This document shows, piece after piece, positions 1 through 11,885 of a stretch of DNA of 64,000 bases. The notes under the pieces are model-generated. The model saw nothing but the letters and a program-made list of their open reading frames with translations. It had not been told where the DNA came from and did not search any database. The DNA is taken from positions 3,844,001-3,908,000 of the forward strand of contig JAOVFP010000009.1 in assembly GCA_025738555.1 (NCBI GenBank). The letters are read 5' to 3'. The stretch is from Cyathus striatus. Lineage: Eukaryota > Basidiomycota > Agaricomycetes > Agaricales > Nidulariaceae. How positions within the stretch are numbered: position 1 is the first letter of the stretch; each line of letters starts with the position of its first letter. A program made the translations under genes and the position numbers.

Positions 1-1380
1 ATAAATATTATATAACTTGGCTATTCAATCGTTCAACATACTGACTATATGTTTAAAAAAAATTGCACTATTCCTCAGTTTACAAGCAATTATATTAGTA
101 AATGAATTATTTCTTTGTGAAAATTTGAAATAACATAAAAAATGCATATATCTCAACATTAAACAGCCATGGTAATATATAAATTTGCATAAATGTACAT
201 CACACCATATAGTGTGTGTATTTAAGATTTCAAAGTGTTCTGGGCAGAGTGTGATGCTCTACATTGTAGTTAAAGTGATGAAGTGTTCTCCAAAGTGTGG
301 GAACTGCCATCATTTTTGGTAAATATGAGTAACATACTAGAAAATATTTACTTGGGAATTCAGGGTGCAATGCGTACTGGTGCTCCTCAAGGGCACCTTT
401 CTCTTGCACACAAGGCGGCATGCAGCCAAACAATGGGAGGCCAATACCAAACACTTGGTTCAGTTGTGAGAATGAACCAGTGTGTTCCTGGGTTTCGCTG
501 GCATCAGCAATTTCCATATTTGGACCAGATCTGTGAATCAAATAGTAACAGGGGACACATCACCGAGACTTTCCATAGCTCTCGCATCAAGATACTTATC
601 AAGACTCGAGTCTACTGGGCAACTACTGGGTGTGTCGGGCAATATTGATGTAATTCCATGGACCATAAGTATAAAATCAAGTCATGACAATTGATGAAAG
701 TTTCGAGCTTATGTCATGCAGTGATCAACCAGTTTAAGCACTTAGTAGCATTAAAATATTATCCTAACCTTGCACTCAAGTTGCCCATCTACTTTGCTGT
801 TAAAATCAGCTGCAGTGAACTTCCTTAACCAGCTTTTGCAAAAAGACTCAAGGAAACCAAAAGACGGTAATGCTTACAAAAGCCTCAAAAATACGTCTAA
901 AGATGCTAGAATTCAAAGATATAAAAGAGAAATACGACCTGAAAAGATGAAGACATGTGAAGGATCCACATGTCTTGCTAATGGAGATGTATTCCTAGAT
1001 TACAGATTTGATGTACCATGGACCTGCGAGCTCCTTTTATACCTTCATGATCAATCAAATTCCCGCGTCTACATCCCTCAAATCATATAATGAAAAGTAT
1101 CATCAAATTAGATTATTATTTCAAAAGCAGGTGGTGACTCACCCCTCACACATTGGACAGAGTCGTCCTACACAACTAAGTTCTCAGACTTTGGGAACTG
1201 CTGATATAATTAGCTTTATGTTTACGGTGAAGTAAGAAAGTGAGGAAAGTGGAGGGAGGAACAATGCGAGGATAGAGGTGAAAGAGGGAGGTCAAACGAG
1301 AAAAAAAAATGACAAAGAATGAAGATGGAGGAGGGAAGTAGGATGAAACGTAGGAAGTAAGTAAAACAAGCTGAAGGAAA
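1..1380. repeat. AT-rich repeat-derived region; 370-620 is a dispersed repeat
   Basis: No gene is recognisable. The first 250 bases are AT-rich. About 370-620 is a diverged copy of 52725-52935: both contain an 'acaaggcggc..gcag.caaacaa.gg..ggccaatac.aaaca' stretch followed by a 'cctgggtttcgc.gg' stretch and an 'aatagtaac' stretch. The copy here has lost most of the CpGs that the 52.7-kb copy keeps. The longest open frame in the segment (770-1090) has no recognisable domain and I do not call it a gene. Confidence 0.5.
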
Positions 1381-2384
1381 TCACAATGAAAAGACCCACC
1401 GAACCTCCCAAAACATCACACAATGTTCACCCTTCACGATCCCCCACAATGCAGTTAACTGACCCACCCCATTTCCACACTCTCCAGTGACAAGAGCAGA
1501 CTCAAAGGATGACCTTTATGCTGTATCTTGAAGCTGGTAATAGAGATAGAAATATCTGCACAGGGTGTACCCTGCACTGCACCTCTTCTTGTTTCAATGG
1601 TACCTGTCATTCTCAATCTCATTTCCAAGGAAAAGCAAGTGAAGAACTCGAACTGCACAATTCAACGCCCCACAGTCACCTATGCATGCATGACCAGTGG
1701 TATGTCTCAGTGAGAGAGGGGACGTGACGCAGCTGATGTACAGACACAGCATTGGTGATATGATGACTTATCCCAAGGATGGAGATTGTTGCATTGATAT
1801 GTTGGCTGGAGAGAGTATAAGGAAGGTGGATCTGTGATGTAAACAAGGTTAGAGACAGTATAAGTATGACAAGATGGGGAATGGCGGAAGTGAAGTATCG
1901 TAGTCAGGATGAGGAAGTGGGATGGGAGAATAAACTAGAAAGAATAGTGCTAGGAAGGAGTAGGGATGAAGCATAGGAGGCAGGGAAGTAGAAGGAAGAG
2001 GATGAAAATGTTGTGAATGAAAGTGAAAGGCTAGTAAGGAAGGGAGAGAGAAGGGAAATGAGAGGAAGAAGAAAAGCGAAAAGGGAGGAACAAAGAAGAA
2101 AGCATAACATACCATCACAGTCCTCTGCTTCAACCACACAAGCATCGCATCCACTAGGCTAACCTGAAAAGTGGGTGGATATATCTCATAGCATTACAAC
2201 GAGTGCTATAATCAATAACATGCTATGGATACATTAATCAGCTGTTCTCTCTCAGAGCCAAATTGAAATAACAAAGCAGAATGTACTGCCAAATCGAAAA
2301 CCCCTCCAACACCCCTCTCCTAACTGCCCACACACTTGTATACCCAAGACATGACATAGAGAGGGCAACATACAAACAGGCATG
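1381..2384. other. Unassigned; purine-rich on the plus strand
   Basis: No gene recognised. From about 1860 to 2110 the plus strand is strongly purine-rich (GA-rich), which makes long low-complexity open frames on the minus strand (Phe/Ser/Leu/Pro). Similar GA-rich sequence lies at 18140-18370, next to another copy of the hairpin end described for 2385-2536. The segment may be the interior of an element of that family. Confidence 0.4.
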
Positions 2385-2536
2385 TCACACTGGTCACAGC
2401 CTCACAGGGCAAAGGGTTTTAGGGTGTCAGCCAATCAAATCACTTGAAAGTGAGATCCCAACCCAATTTCTAAAATTTCCTTATAGGGAAATTCAAACCA
2501 CCCTATAACCCCACTACCTTAAAAGGTAGTGGGAAT
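2385..2536 (-). mobile_element. Hairpin terminus of a dispersed element family (end 1, inverted)
   Basis: The sequence ends in a perfect hairpin, CCCACTACCTT..AAGGTAGTGGG, followed by AAT at 2534-2536. Inside it come 'ttatagggaaa', a 'gccaatca' stretch and 'cacagcctcacagg'. The same order occurs in inverted orientation at 3176, 41415 and 56974 and in the same orientation at 18638. I infer the right-hand end of an element lying to the left. No partner end was found. Confidence 0.6.
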
Positions 2537-3175
2537 GTATTACTATGATGATCAACATAACTAAGACTTAATTAAGTGGTAAAATCATTCAAATTTGAAG
2601 CTAAGGCTTAGCCTTAAGATGTAATTAAGGCTTAAACATTAATAGCCCTTATGCCTTTAGATCAACACTGCCTCCTTGAACATTTTGCGAGCCGGCAGAT
2701 GTACGTGTCCGAGTCAACTCTGAGTCATACAGAATGTCTTGGCTTCCCTATATGGAAGAGCGAGAAAGGAATTGGGTGGGGTACTATTAGAGTAGGAGGG
2801 ATACTGCAATGGGGGGAGGGTATGTCACATAGTAGGAAAAGCTATATTGAGCATATAAGTATCCTCCTCTGTAGGGGTTTAGCACACACCAAGCTGATAG
2901 CCTTAGTCAGCAACCTCTGATGTGTCAGCATGGAAGCATTTCTTTGTTTGGCACTTACTTTACGGAGAATGCTTGTAAGTGCATACACTACATATTATGT
3001 ATGTACTTTTACATTTGAGTACATAGGTTTGAACCATTTTTGAGCCGAAAATTGAGTTTCATGAGTCATTTCAGTTCCTTCCTATACCATGATAGGTTGG
3101 TGATAGGGTCAGCATCCTATCTAAAAGTCTCTTTTGGATACACCCCACTGACTCTCCAGGTAACAGTGACTAATT
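2537..3175. other. Spacer with no recognisable gene
   Basis: This lies between two oppositely oriented hairpin ends. I see no coding domain, tandem repeat or RNA gene. A modest open frame (2651-2920) has no recognisable motif. Confidence 0.4.
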
Positions 3176-3340
3176 ATTCCCACTACCTTTTAAGGTAGTT
3201 GGGTTATAGGGACGTCTGATTTCCCTATAAGGCAATTTACAGGTTCATGAACAGGATCACAACCTGATTGGCTGGAGCCCTGTGACAATCCTGTAACTGC
3301 TGATGAAATTTACTTGTCTCAGATCCTTTTGCCCCCCTAT
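3176..3340 (+). mobile_element. Hairpin terminus of a dispersed element family (end 1, forward)
   Basis: Starts with ATTCCCACTACCTTTTAAGGTAGT, then 'gggttataggga', 'ctgatttccctataaggc', 'attggctggag', 'tgtgacaatcctgt' and 'acttgtctcagatcct'. The reverse complement of 18480-18638 matches over its full length, so this end is at least 150 bp long. The pyrimidine-rich stretch to about 3500 also resembles the flank of the copy at 56974. Confidence 0.65.
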
Positions 3341-4214
3341 TATCATCCCTCTCATTTTTGTCTTCACCTCAAACTTTCTTGCTCATTCATTCTTTCCCTG
3401 TTCATTAATGTCACACTGTTTTATTTGTCTTTCACATGTTCCTGCCTCTGAAAATTCTACACTCATTCACCTGATCCGCTGACAATGTTACCCCCTCTCC
3501 CCTCCCTTTATGAACCTTAGAATAGCACTATAGCAACAATGTCTAAATTGTCTTAGTTGCTGTCTCCTCCTTTGAGGCTCACGAAGATGCCTGCACATGA
3601 AGTGATGCAGGCAGAGGATATTGTCACACATGCCATTCAGAACTTTGTCCTTCATGGTCTCTGATTACTTCTTTTGTTAAGCCCATATGGGGGAGTTAGG
3701 CTAGGAGGGTATGTTGCATTTACTAGCTGCCCTATGCTAAGGAAGCCAGAGTATGGGGTCTTGATCACTGATGAGCATATCGATCTCCTCTACTTTACCC
3801 ATACCCTCTATCTCAAGGTCCTGCTCTCTTCATTCTCAACTACACTGAGTCAGGGCACCCCACATATCAACCTCCTGCTTCTGTCATGCTTGATCTCATA
3901 AACTCTCTAGGGCAACCACGACCTTTGATCATGAACAAAAAGCCATTTCTGTGAAGATTTGTGCTCCTGGATCTCTACAATGAAGGAGGTGCAGTGGGCT
4001 GGATATCAACATTGCAAGACCACTGCATTTCCATCTTCAGGCAGGATTCAATACAACCTCTTGCAGGCTATCAGTCATCTTCCAACATGGGTGAGCATCG
4101 TCAACTGTTAGCACACTCATGCTCTCTCTCACTGCCTGATGCACCCATATGTGTCAATCTTTGCTGGCATTGCATAACACAGTATTGTTGGTAATGAAAA
4201 AGTAGTCATGCTAG
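3341..4214. other. No recognisable gene
   Basis: Pyrimidine-rich sequence grading into unique-looking CpG-poor sequence. The open frames (3674-3901, 3961-4194) are short and carry no motif I recognise. This is possibly the interior of the element whose end is at 3176. Confidence 0.35.
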
Positions 4215-4515
4215 ATACGATAGGTCAGTGGATGTTCTAGGTTGGAACTGGCAGTCAGTAGGGTCAAGTATATTCTATAGTACACTTACAACCACTAATC
4301 TTTGTTCAAGGCACATCCTGGTGTTGACATGAGTGCACTTGAATCACTAAGGGTTTAATTGCGCACAATATCATATGTTGAAATGGGGGTAGGGTTGTGC
4401 AGGTTGGGGGCATATATTGGGGGGTCTTTATACAGTGGATGTCTGGTGTGTTCCATCATTACCTGCCACACAAGGACAATTGCTAATGTGATGTTCATGT
4501 GGCAGAGGTGTCAGA
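4215..4515 (+). repeat. Direct repeat, copy 1 (with 5335-5635)
   Basis: Shares an ordered set of blocks with 5335-5635: 'ttctaggtt..aactggcagtc', 'gtaaggtcaa' type, 'ctaatctttgttcaaggca', 'catatgttgaaa', 'ccatcatt', 'acaattgctaa' and 'tggcaga'. The two copies lie 1.1 kb apart in the same orientation. They could be two degenerate LTRs or a local duplication; I see no TG..CA ends or target duplication. Confidence 0.5.
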
Positions 4516-4539
4516 AGTAACAAAGAATAAGGAGGGTGG

Positions 4540-4870
4540 TTGAGAGAGATAAGGATGATAAAAGAGCAAAAGGAGTGGTAAAGGAGCAAGAACTCAAACA
4601 CAAACACTGACACAGACACAGATGGGGAGGAAAGCTTGTTGACAACTATCAAGTTACAGAGTGTTTATATACTGAGTGTATCTACCAAAGTCCCAACCAA
4701 GGTCCATGTAACTAAGGTAACTGACAGCTGTCAATCTGTCAATCACATATCTGTCAATCACAGAACTGTCAATCAAGGATCTGTCAATCACAGAACTGTC
4801 AAGTATGACAGGTGACAAGTGACAGCTGTCAAAGAAGCTGTGCAACCCAGAATATCTAACAAGAGGTCTC
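4540..4870 (+). repeat. Dispersed repeat with CTGTCAATCACAGA tandem core
   Basis: Closely matches 37900-38170: 'ctcaaacacaaaca', 'gacacagacaca', 'cttgttgacaacta', 'tatactgag.gtatctacc', 'aactaaggtaactgacagctg', then tandem 'ctgtcaatcacaga' units and 'aagaagctgtgcaaccc'. The copy here has more CTGTCAATCA units (4730-4805) than the 38-kb copy. The class is unknown; no coding potential. Confidence 0.6.
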
Positions 4871-5334
4871 TACTATTGCAAGATGATTTGTGCTGTGCTG
4901 TGCTTAGACCTCATACAGTTCGACTGAGGGGAAGAACCACCCCCTGCTTGTCACTTCTACTGGACCTTTCGTGCTGGGCCAGAGAGTGACTCTATGTTCT
5001 TGTAGTGATGAGCATCCTTGCCTTCATGACTGCCTTCCATGTGTTTGAGGGAAGGAAATGGAGATGACCACTAGCTCTATCATCTCAGTGTGACATGGTA
5101 GCCCATTCACATGACAGAGGCGAGTAGGTAGGACAATGCAACCTCCAGCAGTATTTCGGTCATCTTTTGAACAACTTTGAACTGCAGCTTTACCCACTTA
5201 CTTGTCAACACTTTGTGTGCTCATACACTCCTATACTTCCCTCTGCCCATATTTTGTGCTGAGTTTGCTGGAATTCCATGATGCTTTCTTAATGGCGAAG
5301 TGAGCATAGCTGTGTGTAGTTTGTGATGGACACA

Positions 5335-5635
5335 CTGGGTCTGTGGGTGTTCTGGGCTAGGTCAGGCATTCGGTAAGGTCAATCCCATCTGTTGAAATAT
5401 GGTCAAGGCAACTAACCTTTGTTCAAAGCAACCTAGGTGTGCATATAACTGTGATCAGCTCAACTAGCATTTACTTGAGTGTGATGTGTTGAGAAGGGGA
5501 CACTTTGGGGGTATGATTACTCAGTGTTGGGATATCATATACCATCATTGGTAGTCTGGCATGTTAAAATCATCACAAGTTGTGAATGACAATTGCTAAC
5601 AAAACATTGGCATGGCAGAACTGCCAGACATTTCA
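5335..5635 (+). repeat. Direct repeat, copy 2 (with 4215-4515)
   Basis: Second copy of the block at 4215-4515, ending right where the 17-bp satellite begins. Between the two copies (4871-5334) there is CpG-poor sequence without a recognisable gene. Confidence 0.5.
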
Positions 5636-5684
5636 AGCAGAGGGGAAGATTATGACTTCATAATACATATCTTTGTTGCATATG

Positions 5685-6170
5685 TCACACTGTCGCATAC
5701 GTCACACTTTCACATATGTCACATATGTCACACTTTCGCATATGTCACACTTTCGCATATGTCACACTTTCGCATATGTCACACTTTCGCATATGTCACA
5801 CTTTCGCATATGTCACACTGTCGCATACGTCACACTTTCGCATATGTCACACTGTCGCATATGTCACGCATTCACAAATGTCACAAATGTCACACTTTCA
5901 CATATGTCACACTTCCGCATATGTCACACTTTCGCATATGTCACACTTTCGCATATGTCACACTGTCGCATATGTCACGCATTCACAAATGTCACAAATG
6001 TTACACTTTCGCATATGTCACGCATTCACAAATGTCACAAATGTCACACTTTCACATATGTCACACTTCCGCATATGTCACAAATGTCACATGTGTCACA
6101 CGTTCGCATATGTCACACACTTTCTCATATGTCACACATGTTTGCATATGTCACACTTTCCCATATGTCA
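5685..6170 (+). repeat. 17-bp tandem satellite (unit GTCACACTTTCGCATAT)
   Basis: About 28 copies of a 17-bp unit with small variants (CTTTCG/CTGTCG/CATTCA). Because 17 is not a multiple of 3 and the unit has no stop in any phase, several frames stay open for 165-244 codons and spell a repeating SHFRICHTFAYVTL peptide. This is a satellite artefact, not a gene. The unit keeps its CpG although the flanks are CpG-poor. Confidence 0.9.
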
Positions 6171-6359
6171 TGTATATTACACTTGTTACACTTGTCATAT
6201 TTGCTTTGTATGACACTCCTGTCATGTAGTCACATATGTCACACCATATCTATTACAACCATCATACTCATTACATGTCATACATCCCTTATGTGTCAAT
6301 ATTACACCTGTTACATTCTCACATCTGTCACACATATCACATTTCATTCTCATGACACC

Positions 6360-6513
6360 CTTGGTAAAAAGCAAAATTGGATATATCTCACACAGAGTCA
6401 AATGTAAGTCAAATATAAGGACCAAAAGTGAAACATGGTTGAACAATAGTGACACCTAACATGTGGTTACATTTGACTCTGTGTGACATTAACCAATTTT
6501 GAATTTTACCAAG
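6360..6513. mobile_element. Small hairpin (MITE-like) element, 154 bp
   Basis: The left arm starts CTTGGTAAAA and runs through 'caaaattgg' and 'cacagagtcaaatgtaa'. The right arm is its imperfect reverse complement, 'ttacatttgactctgtgtga', 'ccaattttgaattttaccaag'. Arms are about 48 bp and the loop about 55 bp. No clear target duplication is visible. It sits between the two inverted 17-bp satellite arrays. Confidence 0.65.
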
Positions 6514-7330
6514 TATCATCTTGATTTGTCAAGGTACTCTCCCTGTCAAAAAGTAAAATTACACCAGTCACAGACTCTCCTACCATTCTTGAAACCCTTG
6601 ACAGCTTTTTGCCTCTACCAGCTTATCATTCTCTCAACATTGCATTGCAACCATCTGCTGCAACACATATCATACATGTCACATGAAATGGTTACATGAA
6701 AAGTGCTCATCTAGTGATTTATGTGCATTACAAGTTATATGACAAAGACATTAGACTACTTTAAGAGAATCATATTTCTTCAACTATTTACTTGTGTTTG
6801 GTTGAATTCAACATTCATAGCACTAGGCAAAAATCACATTATATCAATACTACTTTCTGGCAATCACAATGTTATGTTTTAATTAGTCTATCAGATTCTA
6901 TAGTAGATATAACTGTACTTAGATTCTAATTTTGTCTAACCAACCCTAAGCATGTTCAGTAACCTGGTCCGGTTATGTTGCCTTATCTATATCTTCCATT
7001 CAGTTATTGCTTCTATTATCACATCACTTATATTTTTGTCACACTTTCTATTAGCCAATCAGATATTTATTTCTTGATTCATTATTGAGGTATATGATTT
7101 CTTGTGTCCCTCTTAGCAGTACTCACTACTGTTCAATCTTCATTGTTACAGAATTGTACAGTATTACAAATGAGAGATGTGTGACCTGTGAATAAAATGT
7201 GAATAAATGTGATATGTTGGGATATATGACATGTATGTGTTTGATTGGCAAGATTGACAGCCTTGACTGGGTTATGGGGGTTTATAATATTTGAGCACTC
7301 TTGTCAGTGACAAGCCTGGTAGTGAACAAA
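6514..7330. other. No recognisable gene
   Basis: CpG-poor AT-rich sequence between the hairpin element and the inverted satellite. I see no coding domain or tandem structure. Confidence 0.35.
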
Positions 7331-7705
7331 GTGTGACAGACAGACAGTGTGACATATGCGACAGTGTGACATATGCGAAAGTGTGACATATGCGAAAGTG
7401 TGACATATGTGACATATGTGAAAGTGTGACGTATGCGACAGTGTGACATATGCGAAAGTGTGACATATGCGAAAGTGTGACATATGTGACATATGTGAAA
7501 GTGTGACGTATGCGACAGTGTGACATATGCGAAAGTGTGACATTTGTGACATCTGTGAAAGTGTGACACATGTGACATCCATAACAAATGTGACATCTGT
7601 AAAAGTGTGACAAATGCGATATATGTGACATTTGTGACACCTGTGACACCTGTGACATCCATAACAAACGTGACATCTGTGACATACACAATGCATGTGA
7701 CATAT
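7331..7705 (-). repeat. 17-bp satellite, inverted array
   Basis: Reverse complement of the unit at 5685-6170 (here GTGTGACATATGCGAAA). The array is clean to about 7560 and then degenerates into 'gtgacatctgtaa' and 'gtgacacct' variants. Again all frames stay open on one strand without being a gene. With 5685-6170 it makes an inverted pair about 1.2 kb apart. Confidence 0.88.
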
Positions 7706-8158
7706 ATGATCACTTATGATCACTTACGAATCCATTAGTACCACTAATAATCCATTATGCCATCTAGATCACCTAATGATCACATATGATCACTTATGAA
7801 TCTATTAGTATCACTATTAACCCATTACACCACCTAGATCACCTAATGATCACTTATGATCACTTACAAATCTATTAGTACCACTAATATCCCATTACGC
7901 CACCTGCACCACCTAATGATCACTTATGATCATTTACAAATCCATTAGAACAAGTAATAGTCCATAGAAACCCATCAGTACTAGTATTCACCCCAATACG
8001 CCACCTATATCCCTAAATGATCATTTATGATCACTATTACAATCACTAATAGTATAGAACACTATATAATTTAGAGGTGATCATAAAACTCCATGCTTAT
8101 AAGAACGCATGATCATATAGCCAGGAGTTAATATGAAAATAGTTTGCTAACACTTATG
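7706..8158 (+). repeat. 70-bp GATCA satellite array and border (left)
   Basis: Units begin at about 7708, 7778, 7848 and 7918 (70-bp spacing). Each carries the palindromic core TGATCACTTATGATCA followed by a CATTAGTACCACTAAT stretch. The array runs into unique sequence 'aggtgatcataaaactcc..gccaggagttaatatg' and ends at GCTAACACTTATGC. The whole block recurs inverted at 21618-22320. Confidence 0.8.
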
Positions 8159-8179
8159 CTTACATGTGGGAGGAAAAGT

Positions 8180-8535
8180 AAGTTGCAAGTGTAATATTTG
8201 TGAGCATAAATAGGAATACCAATCACACTCAGACATTGAGCATGAGTGTAATACTTGTGAGTGTGAATAGGAATACCAATTATACTCATGCTCAAGTTGA
8301 ATGCAAGTGTAATATTTGTGAGCATGAGTAAGAATACCAATCACACTCATGCTCAAGTGAAATAGTGAAATACAAGTGTAATATTTGTGAGCATGAGTAA
8401 AAATGCCAACCAAGCTCACACTCAAGTTAAAGGACATTGAGTGCAAGTGTAAATAAGTATTATAAATGTGATAGAATACCTATCATGCTCATGCTCAAAT
8501 CAAAGGGCATTGAGCATGAGTGTAAATATAATACT
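8180..8535 (+). repeat. 60-70 bp tandem repeat
   Basis: Five to six degenerate units with the core 'gtgtaatatttgtgagcatga' and 'aataccaatcacactcatgctcaagt'. The core recurs at about 8190, 8250, 8310 and 8378. Not coding. Confidence 0.7.
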
Positions 8536-8579
8536 GACATGCAGTTATACTATGCAAATATGTGTGATAGGTAGTAATC

Positions 8580-8830
8580 TATCCTGTATTGCTCCCTGCT
8601 TCATTGTGAATTTCCCTGCTTTGTTATTAAGCCCCCTTCCTTGTTCTGAAGTTCCCTACTTCACTATAAAGCCCCATTCTTTGTCTTGAATTTCCCAAGG
8701 TCTCTGCTTCACTGTGAATCCCCCTGCCTTGTTCTGAATTTTCCTGCTTCATTATAAAGCTTCCTGTAATTTTCTGAGCCCCCTGCTTCATTATAAACTT
8801 CCCCTGTTTCTACTGTTCAATATATACCAT
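8580..8830 (+). repeat. Degenerate ~30-bp pyrimidine tandem repeat
   Basis: Repeated 'ccctgcttcattgtgaattt' / 'cccccttccttgttctgaa' / 'ctataaagcccc' modules. No gene. From 8830 to 9030 there is AT-rich sequence with no recognised content. Confidence 0.6.
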
Positions 8831-9030
8831 TCTCTAGCTCTATAAATTTTTAACTGTTAGTCTGAATTACTGCTACACTCTCTTAGTCATTTTTTAAACT
8901 TGTAGATCATATGTATACTCTCTGAATCATTTATATACACTCTAAGTCATATCTAAACACTCTGGATCATTGATATACATTTAAATCAATATGTGTGTAA
9001 TGACTACTGGCAAATACTAATGAATGTAGA

Positions 9031-9838
9031 AGTGATCATAAGTGATCATGGTATGTTATAATAGCATATTATTGTGCATAATGCCTACTAGTTGTGGAGT
9101 GTGACATATGTGACGGGTGTGACGAGCGTGACAGGTGTGACATGTGGGAAAATGTGATATTTCTATATTCATTTATAAGTTAATATGCTATTATTTATAC
9201 AATGATCACTTATGATCACTTTTACATTCATTAGTATTAACTAGTAGGCATTATGTACAATAATATGCTATTATAACATATCATGATCACTTATGATCAC
9301 TTCTACATTCATTAGTATTTGCCAGTAGTCATTATGCACTATAAAACACTATTATAACATATCATGATCACATGTGATCACTTCCACATTCATTAGTATT
9401 AACTAGTAGTCATTACACACTATAATACACTATTATACTATACCATGATCACTTATGATCACTTCCACATCCATTAGTATTCACCAGTAGTCATTATGCA
9501 CTATAATATGCTATTACAATATACCATGATCACTTATGATCACTTACACATCCATTAGTATTCACCAGTAGTTATTATGCACTATAATACACCATTATAT
9601 CATATCATGATCACTTATGATCACTTTCACATTTATTAGTATTCATTAGTAGTCAATATGCCCTTTAATATCCATCATACACTATTATAACATCCAATAA
9701 TCACCTTTGATCACTCATACATTCATTAATAATAATGAATACCATTAGATTTTAGCAGTGATCATGAAAGTCAGGGATTTTGTGATCACTTTTTCATAAA
9801 ACCTGAGCTTTTTATGATCCAAATTGGCTGACACTTAT
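9031..9838 (+). repeat. 81-bp GATCA satellite array and border
   Basis: The core GATCACTTATGATCACTT..CATTAGTATT occurs at about 9203, 9285, 9366, 9447, 9528 and 9609, giving an 81-82 bp period; a partial unit lies at 9032. The array ends in 'gctgacacttatgc' at 9838, resembling the border at 8158. It has the same orientation as the 7706 array and is opposite to the 21.7-kb array. Confidence 0.8.
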
Positions 9839-9859
9839 GCACCTCCATGGCATTGGCAA

Positions 9860-11310
9860 TGCCATGTCACATGTCAGGTCTCTCCTCCCTCCCTTTCTGC
9901 TGCAACATGATGATGACACACCTATTCATCCCCCCTTAGTCTGCATCAACATGGATGACAGCTGCAACCCCATCACTCTCTGCTCCCACTGCCCATTGCT
10001 CTCTGCTCCCACCACCCATTGCTCTCTGCTCCCACTGCCTGTCGCTCTCTACACTAAACTCCCACCCTTTCTCAGCACTCAATGCTCATCCCTCAAGGCA
10101 CCTGCTGGCCTCAATGCTGGATGGCCAGCCCATGATGTTCAAGTGTCAACACTGTTTGTCATTGATGTGAATGTAGTGTTGCCAAGCATCAGGGTCTGCA
10201 TCAAGATGGATGACAGCTGCAATCAACAGGATTTGTCATCCCCATCTACACCTTCTGGCACTGCCATTGTCCCCCATTTTATTACACATTGATGCCATGT
10301 TATCAACTTTCCAACATGACAGCATGACGCTGCCACTTCACCCCTCCCCTGCCTCCCTTCCCTCCCTCATCTCAGCAGAGTAACAGTCTTGACCACTACA
10401 CCAAAAGTGTTTCAATGTCATTTCAACATCTTGCCCAATACTGGCCTCACTGCCTCTCCCTCACTGTGTACCACCACCCTCACCTCATGATATATTACCA
10501 CCCCCACCACCTCAATGTGTACCCTCACCTTCCCCCTCCTCCTTCATCCTCTGCATTGCAACAATGATGACTTCATGTCATCTAGTTTGAGAGTGTCATT
10601 GGTGCCAGCTCCTCCCCTGCTTCATAAACACCCATCTTGTCTCCATGATGACAACTGTCACCATCTGTGGTCTCTCCTCCACCACCACCATCCACAATCT
10701 CTCCACCACCACCACTATCCATGGTCTCTCCACCACCACCACCACCTGCAGTCTTGCCTCCACCACCACCATCCACTGTCTTGCCTCCATCACCACCACC
10801 ATCATTGCTGTCTTGCCTCTACCACCACCACCATCTGCCATTTCACCCCCACCACCACCAGTGTCTCATCCCCATGATGGTGATCTCTCCCTCTCCACAT
10901 ACTGGCACCACCACCACCTCACCACATGCCACCACTACCACCTCTCTGCATATCACCACCACCACCACCTCTTCACATACTGGGTGAGGGGAGGAGCAAG
11001 GGGAGCAAGGGGAAGGGGAGGAGAGCAAGGGGAAGGGGAGGAGAGTGAGGGGAAGGGGAGGAGAGCAAGGGGAGGGGGAGGGGAGAGCAAGGGGAGGGGG
11101 AGCAGAGTGAGGGGAGGGGAGAGCAAGGAGAGGCCACCACCACCACCTCTCTTCATACTGCCAGTCCATGTACCACCACCACCATTAGTGCCATCTTTCC
11201 CCCACCACTACCACCAGCACCTCTCTGCATATGATGACAACCTCTCCTCATACTGCCAATGCCAGCACCACACCAGCACTGCCAGACCACTGCATTTCTG
11301 TATATCCATT
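9860..11310 (+). repeat. C-rich CCACCA minisatellite upstream of accessory gene 1
   Basis: Low-complexity sequence: 'ctgcccattgctctctgctcc' units near 9980-10040, then (CCACCA)n mixed with 'gtctctcc' and 'gtcttgcct' from 10640 to 10970, then GGGGAGGAGAGCAAGGGGA repeats at 10980-11130. Long open frames here are compositional. A C-rich minisatellite sits in the same place, upstream of the accessory gene, in the KDZ element at 38-47 kb (38850-40450). Confidence 0.7.
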
Positions 11311-11885
11311 AAATAGTATTGTTATTATATTTGTATTAGTGTAGCCAGTATATTAGCATAATAATAATGTTGTTTATAACTGTTATAACCTGAACCTGTG
11401 AGATTACAAGTGAGCACAAATTTGTAGAAAGTGAGATTGTTAGTACACACAAGTTATTAATAAAGTACAAGGCAAGGTGCAAGCACATACAAAGAAAACT
11501 ATTAATGGGAAGCTGCAAGTGCATGCAGATGAAATCACTTTGGGTATATAATTATTAGGGCTGCAAGCACATGCAGATGCAATCAATTCTGTATATTATT
11601 AGTACAGTGTGAGACTGGCAATCAATTTAATAACAATTTATTTAGACTGAAATCAGTCTATTTTTAGTAAATTTAATGTGGGCAGATGCCATAAACCTTA
11701 ATGGATTCTGTTCTATTTTTAAATTTTTTAAATCAATGTGTGCTGGACCATAATATAATTAGATTCTCACATATAGTAAGCTTTCTAAGTGATGAAATCT
11801 TTCTTCCCTTCCCACTTTGATCCACACTGAGATTGTTGTCCTGCCCCCCACCTGCTCTTTAAAGTCACTATCCACTGTATCTAAC
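11311..11885. other. Likely 5' region of the accessory gene
   Basis: AT-rich sequence containing three 'aagtgcatgcagatg'-like words at 11510-11570. No gene. It lies directly upstream of the ATG at 11886, so it may hold the gene's promoter; no clear TATA element could be fixed. Confidence 0.3.

Noticed and set aside
5612..6407. Three long overlapping plus-strand open frames (165-244 codons) with SHFRICHTFAYVTL repeats
   Set aside because: They are the 17-bp satellite read in three phases; the unit has no stop codon. The mirror case is 7272-7723 on the minus strand.
10515..11316. Pro/Ser/His-rich and Gly-rich open frames on both strands
   Set aside because: They follow from the CCACCA and GGGGAGGAGAGC tandem repeats; all phases are open and no domain is present.
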